Assembly (NCBI GenBank): GCA_039805565.1
Contig: JBDLTZ010000340.1
Coordinates: 1-54,256 of the forward strand
Direction of reading: 5' to 3'
From: CALJIC01 sp039805565
GTDB taxonomy: Bacteria > Chloroflexota > Chloroflexia > Chloroflexales > Roseiflexaceae
Length of the DNA stretch: 54,256 nucleotides
Numbering within the stretch: position 1 is the first letter of the stretch; the number at the start of each line of letters is the position of its first letter. The position numbers and the translations under genes were made by a program. Below are positions 43,317-52,528 of the stretch, piece after piece. The notes below the pieces were generated by a model. The model ran no database searches. It was not told where the DNA came from and saw nothing but the letters and a program-made list of their open reading frames with translations.

Positions 43317-44555
43317 ATGCAGACCAGACAGACCTCCGCGTCCGCCTCCCTGGCGCTCGCACTGATGTTTCTGTCCCTGGCCGTCATCTACCTCGTCGTC
43401 CCACAGACCGGCATTGTCCAGACCATCAGCGTCCTCATCCTGGTGCTCACGCTGATCATGGGCCTGGTGGGCGACGCCGGCGACGTGCGTGTGATGGTGG
43501 GTGTCTCGGCCGCCCTCTCGCTCGTGGCCGCGGGCTTCCTTGGCGACGCGTGGCTGGGCACAGCGGGGCGCGTTCTGGTCCCCTCGATCTGGTTTCTCAT
43601 CCTGTGGTTCGCCTTCAGCCGCCTGCGCGCCAACACCCTGGTGATCCCAGAGGACCACGCGGTGATGTACGCGCCGTTCCTCAGCAGCAACGTCTACCAG
43701 GTCGACCCGGGCCAGGCCACACCATTCGCCGTGCTGGACCGGCCGGTGGCCACCGTCCCGCTCTACGAGCTCACACTCGACACGCGTGTCGAGCACGTCA
43801 ACACCCGCGCCGCCAACGACATCGACCTGATCGAGGCCCACGTCCGTTACCGCGTCTCGGACCCCGCGCGCGCTCTGGTGGGAATCCCCAACCGCGGCAA
43901 GATCCAGAACGACGTGGCCCGCGAGATGGGCACCTCGCTCGAGCGCGCCCGGCTCGACGTCGCCTTCTGGGAGCGCCTCCTCGCCCGCCAGCTCGCCGCC
44001 GAGGTGGACGACATCGTCCGCGCCGTGGCCTTCCGCGAGCCGCCCGACAACACCGAATGGGCGCTCAAGGGGCAGGACGGCAAACCTATGAAGGACGAGG
44101 ACGCCAAGCCCTGGAAGGGCACCATCCTCGAGGCCTACTTGGACCGCGTCCGGCTCTCCCAGGAGGTGCTGCGTGAGCTGCGCGTCCTGGTCAGCCGCTG
44201 GGGTGTCAACGTCACCCACCTGGACCTCGACTTCTACAAGCTCGACAAGGACGCTCTCAAGGGCGTCAAGCAGGGCGGCCTCGTCAAGCAGCTCGAAATG
44301 GAGCAGAAGAAGAAGCAGGCCGAGGCGGCCAACGACGCCTTCTACGTAGACAAGATCGGCAAGGCCGAGGCCGAGGTCGAGGCCCAGCGCGTCCGCGCCC
44401 TCGTCGCCGCCCTCACCGAGCAGTTCGAGGGCGACCTGAGCCCCGAGATGCTCGAGGAGATCATCGTCACCGCCATTCGCGCGAGCGGAGAGTATCCCAT
44501 GCGCGATATGACCTACGCGGGCCTGTTCGCGGAGAACCGCAGTGAGAAGAAGTGA
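43317..44555 (+). CDS. SPFH/band-7 domain protein with four N-terminal membrane segments
   Basis: 412 residues. Hydrophobic segments lie at about 10-30, 36-54, 58-75 and 82-100 (VLVPSIWFLILWFAFSRLRA the last). Then comes an SPFH-like domain with VIPEDHAVMYAPFLSSNVYQ, DIDLIEAHVRYRVSDPARAL and RARLDVAFWERLLARQLAAE. A charged coiled coil follows (LEMEQKKKQAEAANDAFYVD, then AEAEVEAQRVRALVAAL). SPFH proteins form large membrane-bound ring assemblies. GGAGG lies 10 bases upstream of ATG 43317, inside the preceding gene's end. It is the likely membrane platform for this operon. Confidence 0.82.
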   Translation: MQTRQTSASASLALALMFLSLAVIYLVVPQTGIVQTISVLILVLTLIMGLVGDAGDVRVMVGVSAALSLVAAGFLGDAWLGTAGRVLVPSIWFLILWFAFSRLRANTLVIPEDHAVMYAPFLSSNVYQVDPGQATPFAVLDRPVATVPLYELTLDTRVEHVNTRAANDIDLIEAHVRYRVSDPARALVGIPNRGKIQNDVAREMGTSLERARLDVAFWERLLARQLAAEVDDIVRAVAFREPPDNTEWALKGQDGKPMKDEDAKPWKGTILEAYLDRVRLSQEVLRELRVLVSRWGVNVTHLDLDFYKLDKDALKGVKQGGLVKQLEMEQKKKQAEAANDAFYVDKIGKAEAEVEAQRVRALVAALTEQFEGDLSPEMLEEIIVTAIRASGEYPMRDMTYAGLFAENRSEKK

Positions 44556-45483
44556 GGTCGAAGCGCCCGAGGTCGTCGTCGTCGGAGCTGCCTGCCTCGA
44601 CGTGAAAGCGCGCCTGCGCGGCGACACCGTGGCGGGCACCTCCAACCCCGGCGAGGTCAGAATCAGCGTCGGCGGGTGCGGCCGCAACATTGCCGAGAAC
44701 CTGGCCCGACTCGGCCTCCGCACCGCACTCATCAGCGTGGTGTGCGGCGACACCTTCGGCCACACAATCATCGACCAGACCGAGCGCGCGGGCGTGATCA
44801 CCGACTACATGATCGAGGCCGGCGGCCACCACTCGGCGGCCTATATCGCGCTCTACGGCCCACACGGCCAGCTCCTCGTGGGGGTTGACGACACCGAGAC
44901 GATCGCGGCGCTCACGCCAGAGGTTATCCTCGGCCACGCTGACCTGCTCGCCCAGGCGCGCATGGTGGTAATGGACGCCAACGTGCCGCTCCCGGCCGCC
45001 CGGACGCTACTGCACATCTGCGAAAATGCCCACATCCCGGTGGCGCTCGACACCGCCGCCTACGGGCCGGCTCTGCGCTACCGCCCCCTGATCGGCTCCT
45101 TCGCCCTAGTTGTGCCCAACAGCGTCGAGGCCCAGGCCCTCACCGACACCCCGATCGCTAGCGTCGCCCAGGGCATCTCCGCCGCCAAACAGCTCGTGGG
45201 CGCCGGCGTGCACGTGGCGATCATCACGATGGCCGAGTCCGGCCTGGTCTACGCCACCGCAAGCTCGAGCGGCTACGTGCCCGCCTTCGACATCGAGATC
45301 ATCGATCCCACCGGCGCCGGCGATGCGCTCACCGCCACCGTGGTCTACGCGCTCCTCAACGACATCCCGGTGGACGAGGCGGTGCGGCTCGGCGTCAGCG
45401 CAGCCACCCTCACTCTCGAGTCGGACGAGACCGTGCGGCAGGACCTGACGCTCGAGAGCCTGTACGCCCAGCTAGTGATATGA
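44542..45483 (+). CDS. PfkB-family carbohydrate kinase, PsuK-like (pseudouridine kinase candidate)
   Basis: 313 residues. GTG 44542 overlaps the preceding stop by 14 bases. VVVVGAACLDVKARL and GGCGRNIAENLARLGLRTAL form the ribokinase-fold signature nearest to pseudouridine kinase, and IIDPTGAGDALTATVVYALL is the second PfkB signature with the catalytic Asp. It would phosphorylate a nucleoside or sugar with ATP. PsuK usually sits beside psuG, which is absent here. Its presence within a signalling/membrane operon is unexpected. Confidence 0.85.
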   Translation: MRRSEVEAPEVVVVGAACLDVKARLRGDTVAGTSNPGEVRISVGGCGRNIAENLARLGLRTALISVVCGDTFGHTIIDQTERAGVITDYMIEAGGHHSAAYIALYGPHGQLLVGVDDTETIAALTPEVILGHADLLAQARMVVMDANVPLPAARTLLHICENAHIPVALDTAAYGPALRYRPLIGSFALVVPNSVEAQALTDTPIASVAQGISAAKQLVGAGVHVAIITMAESGLVYATASSSGYVPAFDIEIIDPTGAGDALTATVVYALLNDIPVDEAVRLGVSAATLTLESDETVRQDLTLESLYAQLVI

Positions 45484-46808
45484 CCAAGCGCATCCTCATC
45501 GCCGATGACGAAGCGGCTGTTCGCCAGCTCCTTGAGCTTGTGCTCCGCAACCAGGGGTACGATGTCATCTCGGCCGCCAGTGGCGACCAGATGGTGCGCA
45601 CCGCCCAGGAGATCATCCCGGACCTGGTCCTCGTGGACCTGATGATGCCTTACATGGATGGCTACGAGGCCATTCGCCAGCTGCGCAACGACACCCGCAC
45701 CGCCCACGTGCCCATGCTCATCCTCACGGCCAAGTCCACCCCCGACGACGTCGTGACCGGCTTCGAGACCGGGGCAGACGACTACATCACGAAGCCGTTC
45801 AATATCCCCGAGCTGCTCGCCCGTATTAAGAGCCACCTCGCCCGCGCAGCGCGCAAGCCGGTCACTAACCCGCTCACCGGCCTCCCCGGCAACATCCTGC
45901 TCACCGAGGAGATCAAGTACCGGCTCAGGGGCAGCGCCCCTTTCGCGCTGCTGTACGTGGACATCGACAACTTCAAGGCCTTCAACGACACCTACGGCCC
46001 GGCCCGCGGCGACCGCGTCATCCGTCTGGTGGCCGATGTCGTCGACGAGGCCGTGAGGGCGCGCGGCACGCCGGCCGACTTCATCGGGCACATCGGCGGC
46101 GATGACTTCGCCGTCCTCACGATCCCCGACGTCGTCGACAAGCTCTGCCGCACGATCATCGAGCTGTTCGACATCCGCGTGCGCAGCCTGTACGACCCCG
46201 AGGACCTCGCCCGCGGCTACCTGCAGGGTACCGACCGCCAGGGCGTCCCGCGGCGCTTCCCAATCACCTCGATCTCGATCGGCGTCGTCACCAACCGCCA
46301 CCGCACCTTCGAGGACTACGAGGAGATCAGCCGCGTGGCCGCAGAGATGAAGCAGTTCGCCAAGCAGCAGCCCGGCAGCTTCTACGCGGTGGACGTGCGC
46401 GGCACCCAGGAGACCGCCGTCAACGTCGAGCGGCGCGGCAGCCCGCCCCCGGCCGTGCTGGTGATCACTGCCGACGACGCGCTCCGACGCCTCCTCCAGA
46501 CGGCCCTCAAAGAGGACGGCTACCGCACCCTCGAGGCCCCAGGCGTGATCGAGGCCGAGGTGCTCCTGGCCTACGAGCTCGACCTCTCGCTGATCGTCGC
46601 CGACGCCCGCCTCGGTACAGCCCTCTGGGATCTGGCCAGCCAGCTCTCCGCACAGCAGCAGTCGATCCCACTGCTCGTCATCACTACCCGTGCCGAGGAC
46701 GAGGAGAACGGGCTGGCCCACGGGGTGCAGCACATTCTCCGCCAGCCGTTCCGCACCGATGAGTTCCTGGCGATTGTCTCGCACACTATCCCCCAGGATA
46801 CGCCATGA
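45480..46808 (+). CDS. Response regulator with REC, GGDDF and second degenerate REC domains
   Basis: 442 residues. ATG 45480 overlaps the kinase-gene stop (ATGA), so translation is coupled. The N-terminal receiver has LIADDEAAVRQLLELVLR, the Asp in LVLVDLMMPYMDGYEAI and the Lys in DDYITKPFNIPELL. The GGDEF-type domain (about 135-315) reads IGHIGGDDFAVLTIPD, with Asp for the usual Glu, and a 35-residue insertion after RVRSLYDPEDLARGYLQGTD. The last 115 residues resemble a second receiver (VLVITADDALRRLLQTALKE, IVADARLGTALWDLASQL). The GGDDF site may be a nucleotide-binding sensor and not an active cyclase. Confidence 0.87.
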   Translation: MTKRILIADDEAAVRQLLELVLRNQGYDVISAASGDQMVRTAQEIIPDLVLVDLMMPYMDGYEAIRQLRNDTRTAHVPMLILTAKSTPDDVVTGFETGADDYITKPFNIPELLARIKSHLARAARKPVTNPLTGLPGNILLTEEIKYRLRGSAPFALLYVDIDNFKAFNDTYGPARGDRVIRLVADVVDEAVRARGTPADFIGHIGGDDFAVLTIPDVVDKLCRTIIELFDIRVRSLYDPEDLARGYLQGTDRQGVPRRFPITSISIGVVTNRHRTFEDYEEISRVAAEMKQFAKQQPGSFYAVDVRGTQETAVNVERRGSPPPAVLVITADDALRRLLQTALKEDGYRTLEAPGVIEAEVLLAYELDLSLIVADARLGTALWDLASQLSAQQQSIPLLVITTRAEDEENGLAHGVQHILRQPFRTDEFLAIVSHTIPQDTP

Positions 46809-49800
46809 CGAACCGCCTCGCCGGCTACCTCGGCCGCCTGCGTGGTCGGCGCCCGGCCAACCAGCCCGATACGCCGCCCCAGCCGCCCGGGGGGCAGCTC
46901 TCACCCGGCGGCGCCTGGCTCGGCCGCCTCCAGGAGGCCGCACACAGCCAGCGACTGCGTGTGGGCGCCGTCACTATCTTTCTCGCGCTGCTCGTGGTCA
47001 TCCTCCTGCCGCGTCTGCTCCCAGGCATCAGCAGCGAGGAGTTCACCGTCCTGGTGGCGCCCTTCACCGAGACGACCCCCGACAGCGACACCGGCGCATC
47101 GGTGGCCCGGGAGCTGGCCCGCGCTCTCAACTCCGGGGACGGGGCGATTGTCGCACAGGTGATCGACACACCCCCCGATACCACCACTGCCGCAGTGCAG
47201 CTCGCCCGCAGCCGCGGGGCCGATGTGGTTATCTGGGGTCGGATTACGCCCGGCGGTATGCTCGACCAGGCGTCGCTCCTGCCTGAGCTCGCCTACGTCC
47301 CCAGCGGCTCGTTCGCCCCCGCCGCATGGGATGGCTATCTCGGGCGCTTCGCGATGCCTGAGCACTACACGCTCGCCAGCAGCCCGGTCGTCGGCGGGAC
47401 GGTAATGCCGCAGCTCATCCGCGCCCTCGCCGACTACGGCGCCGGCCGGGTGGACCGCGCCATCGCAACCCTCGAGTCCCTCGCCGGATCTACCCCCGCG
47501 CTCTCCACCACGCTCCCCAGCGCACTGCGCGGCAACGTCCTCTGGGCCCGCGGCGAATACCGCTCCGCAGCCGAGGACTACCGGCGCGCGATCGGCGACG
47601 GCCGCGGCCCTGGGGCGGCTCGCCTCTACAATAACCTCGGCGCCGTGCTCCAGGACGCCGGCGACCCCAGCGCCCGCGAGGCCCTCAACCAGGCGGTGCT
47701 CTTGCTCGACGAGCAGGATGCCGACCTCGGCCAGCTGCGCTACAACTTGGCCCTCGAGGCCCTGCGCGACGACCGGCCCGCCGCCGCCGTCAGCTCCTTC
47801 GAAGCCATCGCGCCCCTCAACGAGGAGCGTCGCCTGCTCGAGCCCCTCACCCCGCTGCTGGTGGATGCCAGCCGGGCCTACCGGCTCAACCTCCAGTTGG
47901 AACAGGCGGGCGCTATGCTCGCCGAGGCCGAACGCCGCGCCTCGCTCGAAGATGTGCTCGCCCCGCCCGAGCTGCGCGACCTGCACGTCCTGCGGATGCG
48001 CGCGCGCGTGAACCAGGAGGCCGCCCTGCTGGGTCTGGCGCGGGCGGTTGACGCCCGCGGCCCCGTCGAGTGGGAGCTTCAGGGCGGTAACCAACTCGAC
48101 GCGCGCCAGGTCACCGCCCTGGAACAGCGCATCGGCACGGCCCTGGACGAGAGCCAGCGGCTGGTCGAGCTCTGGAGTAGGCGCTCTACGGCCGAGGACG
48201 CAGCGAATAACATCCTGGCGGGACGTGTCGCCGTGACGCAGTCGCGCCTCGCCACGGCCAGGATCGTCGAGCAGCGCCGCGTCAAGGCCATCCTCGACGT
48301 CGAACGGCTGCGCGCTGAGGGGGTGCGCCCGCGCGGTGGGCTGGACGCCCTGTGGGCCACGCTCTCCGGCACCGGCTCACCCATCGGCCCGATCGAGGAG
48401 GAGCTCCAGGGCCACATTGCCGCCGAGCCAAACAACCCCGAGCCGCTGATCCTGCTCGGCAGGGCCTACCTCGCCGCGGGCCAGGAGGGTGAGGCCGCCC
48501 AGCAGTTCCAGGCGGCCGTCCAGCTCGACCCGCAGGCGCCAGAGCCGCTCTACGGCCAGGCCCTCATCGCGCTGCCCGAGGATCCAGCCCGCGCGCGCCA
48601 GCTGCTGCTCCAGAGCATTGGCCTGCGCCCGGACTACTTCCCCGCCCGCCAGCTTCTGGCCGAGCTCGCTGAGCAGGAGCAGGACTGGGCCACGGCGATC
48701 GAGCAGCGCACGCGGCTGTACGAGCAGCGCCCCGAGCCCGCCGCCGCCCTGGCCCTCGCCACTACGCTGCGCCTGAGCGGCCCCTCTGGCTACACCCAGG
48801 CGGAAAGCACCCTGCTGCCGCTCGCCAACGCGGACAATGTCCCGGCCATGATCGAGCTGGCCGAGCTCTACCGTGCCTACGGCGACCTCGCGGCAGCCCG
48901 CCGAGTCCTCGAGCGCGCCGAGCAGCTCACCCCGCGCGGCGCCGACGGGTACCCGGACGTAGCGTACGAGATGGGACGCCTGATGGTCGAGGAGGAGAAC
49001 ATCGCCGAGGCCGAGATCCAGTTCGAGGCCGCCCTCTCGGCGGATCCGCGCCACATCCCGTCGCTCCTAGCGCTGGCACAGATCAACCGCGCCAACCCGC
49101 AGATCGCCACCCGCCACTACCGCGCGGCCCTCGAGGCCGGCGCCGACGACCCCTCCGCTCTCCAGCTGATCGGCACGACGCTGCTGGCCTACCGCGAGCA
49201 CGAGCTGGCTGTCACGGCCTTCGAGCGCGCCGTCGCGGCCGCACCGACGAACCCCCAGGCCCGCTACGGGCTCGCCCTCGCCCGGCTGCGGCAGGAGCAG
49301 CTCGAGCTGGCCCAGGCCGAGGCTCAGGCGGCGATCGAGGCGGCCGGCGGCGCCTTCCCCGAGGCGCAAGTGGTGCTCGGCGACGTCGCCCTCCGGCGCG
49401 GCGAGGTTGCCGCCGCAGTCCAGGAGTACAACGCGGCGCTGCGCCAGAACGACAGCCTCGCGGCCGCCTACATCGGCCTCGGCCGTGCAGCGGTGATCGA
49501 GGGACGCTGGGCCGTCGCCACCGGCCACTTCCGCAACGCCGTCACGCGCGACCCCACTTCTGCCGAGGCACGGCTGTGGCTTGGGGAGGCGCTCCTCCAC
49601 GAAGGCGACCCGCGCGCCGCCGCCGAAGCTTACGCCGCGGCCATTGCCCGCCGCCCGGACTACGCCGAGGCCTACCTGGGACTTGCCCAGGCCCAGATCC
49701 AGCTCGGTCAGATCGTGCAGGCCGAGGACAGCCTCCAGCGCGCGCAGGACCTACGGCCGGAGTACGCCGAGGCCTACCTGGTGCGTGGGCGCCTCTACGA

Positions 49801-50224
49801 GCAGCAGGGGAGGGACGAGCGCGCCATAGAAGACTACACTCGGGCCATCCAGGCAAGCGGCAGCCTCGCCGAGCCGCACTACCGCCGCGCGCTGCTTCTC
49901 ATCCGCCAGGACCGGATCGACGACGCCCGAAGCGACCTCGAGGAGGCCGTACGCATCCAGCCGGCCTTCCCTGAGGCGCAGTACTGGCTTGGTCGGGTCT
50001 ACTTCGCCCAGGGCCGCCACGAGGCCGCCGCCGAGCGCTTCCGCCAGGCCTCGGCCCAGCAGCCGGGCTACGCCGAGGCGCTGTACTACCGCGGCCTCGC
50101 CGAGGAGCGCGCGGGCCGCCCCGCAGACGCCGTCGCATCGTACCGCGCCGCCGCCGAGCAGGGCGTGGGCACCGTCTGGGCTGGCGAGGCCCAGGAGGCG
50201 CTTGTCCGACTCGCCGGCCAGTGA
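46805..50224 (+). CDS. Large membrane-anchored TPR-repeat protein
   Basis: 1139 residues. ATG 46805 overlaps the preceding stop (ATGA). A proline-rich cytoplasmic N-terminus (1-45) leads to a membrane helix (about 53-69, GAVTIFLALLVVILLPRLLP). A domain of about 150 residues (FTVLVAPFTETTPDSDTGAS, possibly TolB-N-like) follows. At least 15 tetratricopeptide repeats then cover residues 200-1135. Examples are PEPLILLGRAYLAAGQEGEA, AAYIGLGRAAVIEGRWAVAT and AEAYLVRGRLYEQQGRDERA. The C-terminal seven repeats are very regular. Such proteins assemble complexes. With its SPFH neighbour it probably forms a membrane-associated scaffold; the repeats would face outside if the N-terminus is cytoplasmic. 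Confidence 0.9.
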   Translation: MTNRLAGYLGRLRGRRPANQPDTPPQPPGGQLSPGGAWLGRLQEAAHSQRLRVGAVTIFLALLVVILLPRLLPGISSEEFTVLVAPFTETTPDSDTGASVARELARALNSGDGAIVAQVIDTPPDTTTAAVQLARSRGADVVIWGRITPGGMLDQASLLPELAYVPSGSFAPAAWDGYLGRFAMPEHYTLASSPVVGGTVMPQLIRALADYGAGRVDRAIATLESLAGSTPALSTTLPSALRGNVLWARGEYRSAAEDYRRAIGDGRGPGAARLYNNLGAVLQDAGDPSAREALNQAVLLLDEQDADLGQLRYNLALEALRDDRPAAAVSSFEAIAPLNEERRLLEPLTPLLVDASRAYRLNLQLEQAGAMLAEAERRASLEDVLAPPELRDLHVLRMRARVNQEAALLGLARAVDARGPVEWELQGGNQLDARQVTALEQRIGTALDESQRLVELWSRRSTAEDAANNILAGRVAVTQSRLATARIVEQRRVKAILDVERLRAEGVRPRGGLDALWATLSGTGSPIGPIEEELQGHIAAEPNNPEPLILLGRAYLAAGQEGEAAQQFQAAVQLDPQAPEPLYGQALIALPEDPARARQLLLQSIGLRPDYFPARQLLAELAEQEQDWATAIEQRTRLYEQRPEPAAALALATTLRLSGPSGYTQAESTLLPLANADNVPAMIELAELYRAYGDLAAARRVLERAEQLTPRGADGYPDVAYEMGRLMVEEENIAEAEIQFEAALSADPRHIPSLLALAQINRANPQIATRHYRAALEAGADDPSALQLIGTTLLAYREHELAVTAFERAVAAAPTNPQARYGLALARLRQEQLELAQAEAQAAIEAAGGAFPEAQVVLGDVALRRGEVAAAVQEYNAALRQNDSLAAAYIGLGRAAVIEGRWAVATGHFRNAVTRDPTSAEARLWLGEALLHEGDPRAAAEAYAAAIARRPDYAEAYLGLAQAQIQLGQIVQAEDSLQRAQDLRPEYAEAYLVRGRLYEQQGRDERAIEDYTRAIQASGSLAEPHYRRALLLIRQDRIDDARSDLEEAVRIQPAFPEAQYWLGRVYFAQGRHEAAAERFRQASAQQPGYAEALYYRGLAEERAGRPADAVASYRAAAEQGVGTVWAGEAQEALVRLAGQ

Positions 50225-50230
50225 GGAGCT

Positions 50231-50857
50231 ATGCCGCATCGCCACCCCTACCGCCTCGCCCTGCAGGCCCTCCAGTCGCGCCGGCTCCGCCGCGACCACG
50301 CCGACCTCGCCGCCGAGCCACAGTACCGCCTGATTGCCGAGTTCTTCTTCGAGCAGATCTACGGCCCTCGAGACTTCAGCCAGCGCGATGAGCAGGCCCG
50401 TCGCCTCCACGGCTTCATCGGCCTCGCCCCCGGCGTCGTCATCCGCGATGTCGAGCAGGTGCTCGACCTCCTCGAGCTCACCAACCGCCTCGATGAGGCA
50501 GTGGTCGAGCAGCTCGCCGCCCTCCAGGTTCCCCACGACTTCGATGAGCCGACCTACGAGCGCGCCTACCGCCTCACCAACAACTACGATGACCGCATGC
50601 GCCAGATCAGCCTCGTACGCGACGCACTCTACAACGTCTACCGCCTCTCCCGCCGCCCGCTGATCGACGTCGCGCTCCACCGCACCCGCGGCCTCGCCCA
50701 GGCCACTGGCATGGCCGACATCCACCATTTCCTGCTCGCCGGCTACGAGTCGATCAAGCCCGTCCGCGACATCCACCGCTTCGTGGAGACGATCTGCGTC
50801 CGCGAGGAGAGCCGCCTGGACCGCATCTACTCTGGCCAGCTGAACGTGCATAGGTAG
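50231..50857 (+). CDS. FFxEQxYGP-motif protein
   Basis: 208 residues, no membrane segment. ATG 50231 has GAGGAG just upstream and lies six bases after the TPR-gene stop. The notable motif is FFFEQIYGPRDFSQRDEQAR (residues 38-57), which I recognise from a family of uncharacterised bacterial proteins carrying FFLEELY-like motifs. The rest is helical (ALYNVYRLSRRPLIDVALHR, FVETICVREESRLDRIYSGQ). Function unknown. It ends the operon; the region behind contains the terminator of the convergent gmd. Confidence 0.6.
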   Translation: MPHRHPYRLALQALQSRRLRRDHADLAAEPQYRLIAEFFFEQIYGPRDFSQRDEQARRLHGFIGLAPGVVIRDVEQVLDLLELTNRLDEAVVEQLAALQVPHDFDEPTYERAYRLTNNYDDRMRQISLVRDALYNVYRLSRRPLIDVALHRTRGLAQATGMADIHHFLLAGYESIKPVRDIHRFVETICVREESRLDRIYSGQLNVHR

Positions 50858-50860
50858 AAG

Positions 50861-50910
50861 AAAAAAGCCCGGGCCTGCGGGTTGCATCGCGGCAACCCAC
50901 ACGCCCGAGC
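50861..50910 (-). terminator. Rho-independent terminator of gmd
   Basis: On the minus strand, GGGTTGC/GCAACCC (50898-50892 with 50885-50879) and an outer GCCCG/CGGGC stem form one long hairpin that is followed by TTTTTTCTTC. The plus strand lacks a T-run. It lies between the convergent stops. Confidence 0.85.
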
Positions 50911-50943
50911 CATTGCGCGTGTTTCACTCCGCGCGCAGAGGTG

Positions 50944-51918
50944 CTACCGCTCGTTCTTGAGCAGCTCCACGTCGGCCTCCACCATCATCGCCACCAGCTG
51001 CTCGAACGGCACCTCGATCTCCCACCCCAGGAGCGTCTTCACCCTCGTGGGGTCGCCCACGAGCAGATCCACCTCGGCCGGGCGGAAGAAACGCTCGTCC
51101 ACCACCACGTGGTTCTCGTAGTTCAGCCCTACGCAGCCGAAGGCAAGCTCGCAGAAGCGCCGCACCGAGTGCGTCTCGCCCGTGGCCACCACGTAGTCGC
51201 CAGGAGTGTCCTGCTGCAGCATCAGCCACATCGCCCGCACGTAGTCCCCCGCGAAGCCCCAGTCGCGCCGCGCGTCCAGGTTCCCCAGCCGCAACTCGCG
51301 GTCCAGTCCCAGCTTGATGCGCGCCACGCCGTGCGTGATCTTCCGCGTGACAAACTCCAGCCCGCGGCGGGGACTCTCGTGGTTGAACAGGATGCCGCTG
51401 CTGGCGTGCATGCCGTAGCTCTCGCGGTAGTTGATCGTGATCCAGTGCCCGTACACCTTCGCCACGCCGTACGGCGAGCGGGGGTAGAGCGGCGTGGACT
51501 CGCGCTGCGGCACCTCCAGTACCTTGCCGAACATCTCCGACGAGCTCGCCTGGTAGAAGCGGATGTCCGGGTCCACGATCCGGATCGCGTCCAGTATGCG
51601 CGTCACGCCCAGGCCGGTCACCTCGCCCGTGAACACCGGCTGCGAGAACGAGGTCTGCACGAAGCTCTGTGCCGCCAGGTTGTACACCTCTGTTGGGCGG
51701 TGCTCGCGCAGCAGGTTGATCAGCGAAACCTCGTCGAGCAGGTCGCCGGGGGCCAGCGTGACCTGGTCCTGGATGTGCTTGATCCGCTCAAAGTTGACGG
51801 TGCTTGAGCGGCGGATCATGCCGATCACCTCGTACCCCTGGCTCAGCAGGAACTCCGCCAGGTACGAACCGTCCTGGCCGGTGATGCCGGTGATCAGCGC
51901 GCGCTTGGTCTTGGCCAT
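50944..51918 (-). CDS. gmd: GDP-mannose 4,6-dehydratase
   Basis: 324 residues. ATG 51918 has GGGAGA 8 bases upstream. ALITGITGQDGSYLAEFLLS is the NAD(P)-binding signature of Gmd. FYQASSSEMFGKVLEVPQRE and YPRSPYGVAKVYGHWITINY carry the Thr/Ser-Tyr-Lys type catalytic residues (YxxxK with SPYGVAK). RDWGFAGDYVRAMWLMLQ and GDPTRVKTLLGWEIEVPFEQ complete the short-chain SDR pattern. It makes GDP-4-keto-6-deoxymannose for fucose or rhamnose in surface polysaccharide. A -10-like TATACT (51980-51975) lies upstream. No other nucleotide-sugar genes adjoin. Confidence 0.95.
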   Translation of the reverse strand: MAKTKRALITGITGQDGSYLAEFLLSQGYEVIGMIRRSSTVNFERIKHIQDQVTLAPGDLLDEVSLINLLREHRPTEVYNLAAQSFVQTSFSQPVFTGEVTGLGVTRILDAIRIVDPDIRFYQASSSEMFGKVLEVPQRESTPLYPRSPYGVAKVYGHWITINYRESYGMHASSGILFNHESPRRGLEFVTRKITHGVARIKLGLDRELRLGNLDARRDWGFAGDYVRAMWLMLQQDTPGDYVVATGETHSVRRFCELAFGCVGLNYENHVVVDERFFRPAEVDLLVGDPTRVKTLLGWEIEVPFEQLVAMMVEADVELLKNER

Positions 51919-52039
51919 GTGGCTCTCTCCCGCCGGCGCGTCGTGCGCCGTTTCTGGTCTTCCGAAGCATCGCCAGTATACGCACTCTTCGGCCGGCCGT
52001 CTGCTAAGCCAGTTAGCCACGGCGAGGGAAAAGATCAGG

Positions 52040-52045
52040 TAGAAT
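52040..52045 (+). promoter_or_regulatory. -10 box TAGAAT giving a likely leaderless transcript
   Basis: TAGAAT ends 6 bases before the ATG at 52052, so the transcription start would coincide with the start codon. No Shine-Dalgarno lies between. No clear -35 is seen. Confidence 0.45.
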
Positions 52046-52051
52046 CAGACC

Positions 52052-52528
52052 ATGCCAACACAGATCTCTTTCGCGCCCGCCCCATCCGAGACCCTCGGCC
52101 AGCGTATCGCGCAGCTGCGCGCCCGCCGCGGCTGGACGCAGGAGCGCCTCGCCGAGCGCATCGCAGCCTCGCGCACGGCCGTCTCGCAGTTCGAGTCCGG
52201 CGTGGCTCTCCCCAGTGAGCGCACGATCGTCCTGCTCGCCGGCCTGTTCCACATGGAGCCCCTCGCGCTCGTCGAGGGCACGAGCTACCCCGCCGCCAAG
52301 GCCGAGCGCCTCCCGGCCGTTGCCTGCCGCTACACCGAGGTAGAGCTCCAGGTGGCCCTGCTCCACCGCGATCTGGAGTGGGCCGCGCGTGCGCATGTCC
52401 CTGCCGTCGAGCTCACCAACCGCTGGGTGCCACTCCTCGCCGATCTGGAGGCCGACGCCGCGGACCCGCAAGAGCTCGCCCTGCTGCGCGCCGCCCGCCA
52501 GGAGCTTCGCCTGTATCACGAGCACTGA
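52052..52528 (+). CDS. XRE-family helix-turn-helix protein
   Basis: 158 residues. LGQRIAQLRARRGWTQERLA followed by AASRTAVSQFESGVALPSER is a Cro/C1-type helix-turn-helix (residues 15-70). The C-terminal half is helical and acidic (VACRYTEVELQVALLHRDLE), of unknown ligand. The start is ATG 52052, apparently leaderless. The stop TGA falls in the first unit of heptamer array G. Targets are unknown; it is divergent from gmd, 133 bases away. Confidence 0.85.
   Translation: MPTQISFAPAPSETLGQRIAQLRARRGWTQERLAERIAASRTAVSQFESGVALPSERTIVLLAGLFHMEPLALVEGTSYPAAKAERLPAVACRYTEVELQVALLHRDLEWAARAHVPAVELTNRWVPLLADLEADAADPQELALLRAARQELRLYHEH

Noticed and set aside
43209..44801. 530-codon minus-strand frame opposite the SPFH and PsuK-like genes
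   Set aside because: Antisense shadow. The plus-strand genes have family motifs, coupled starts and ribosome sites.
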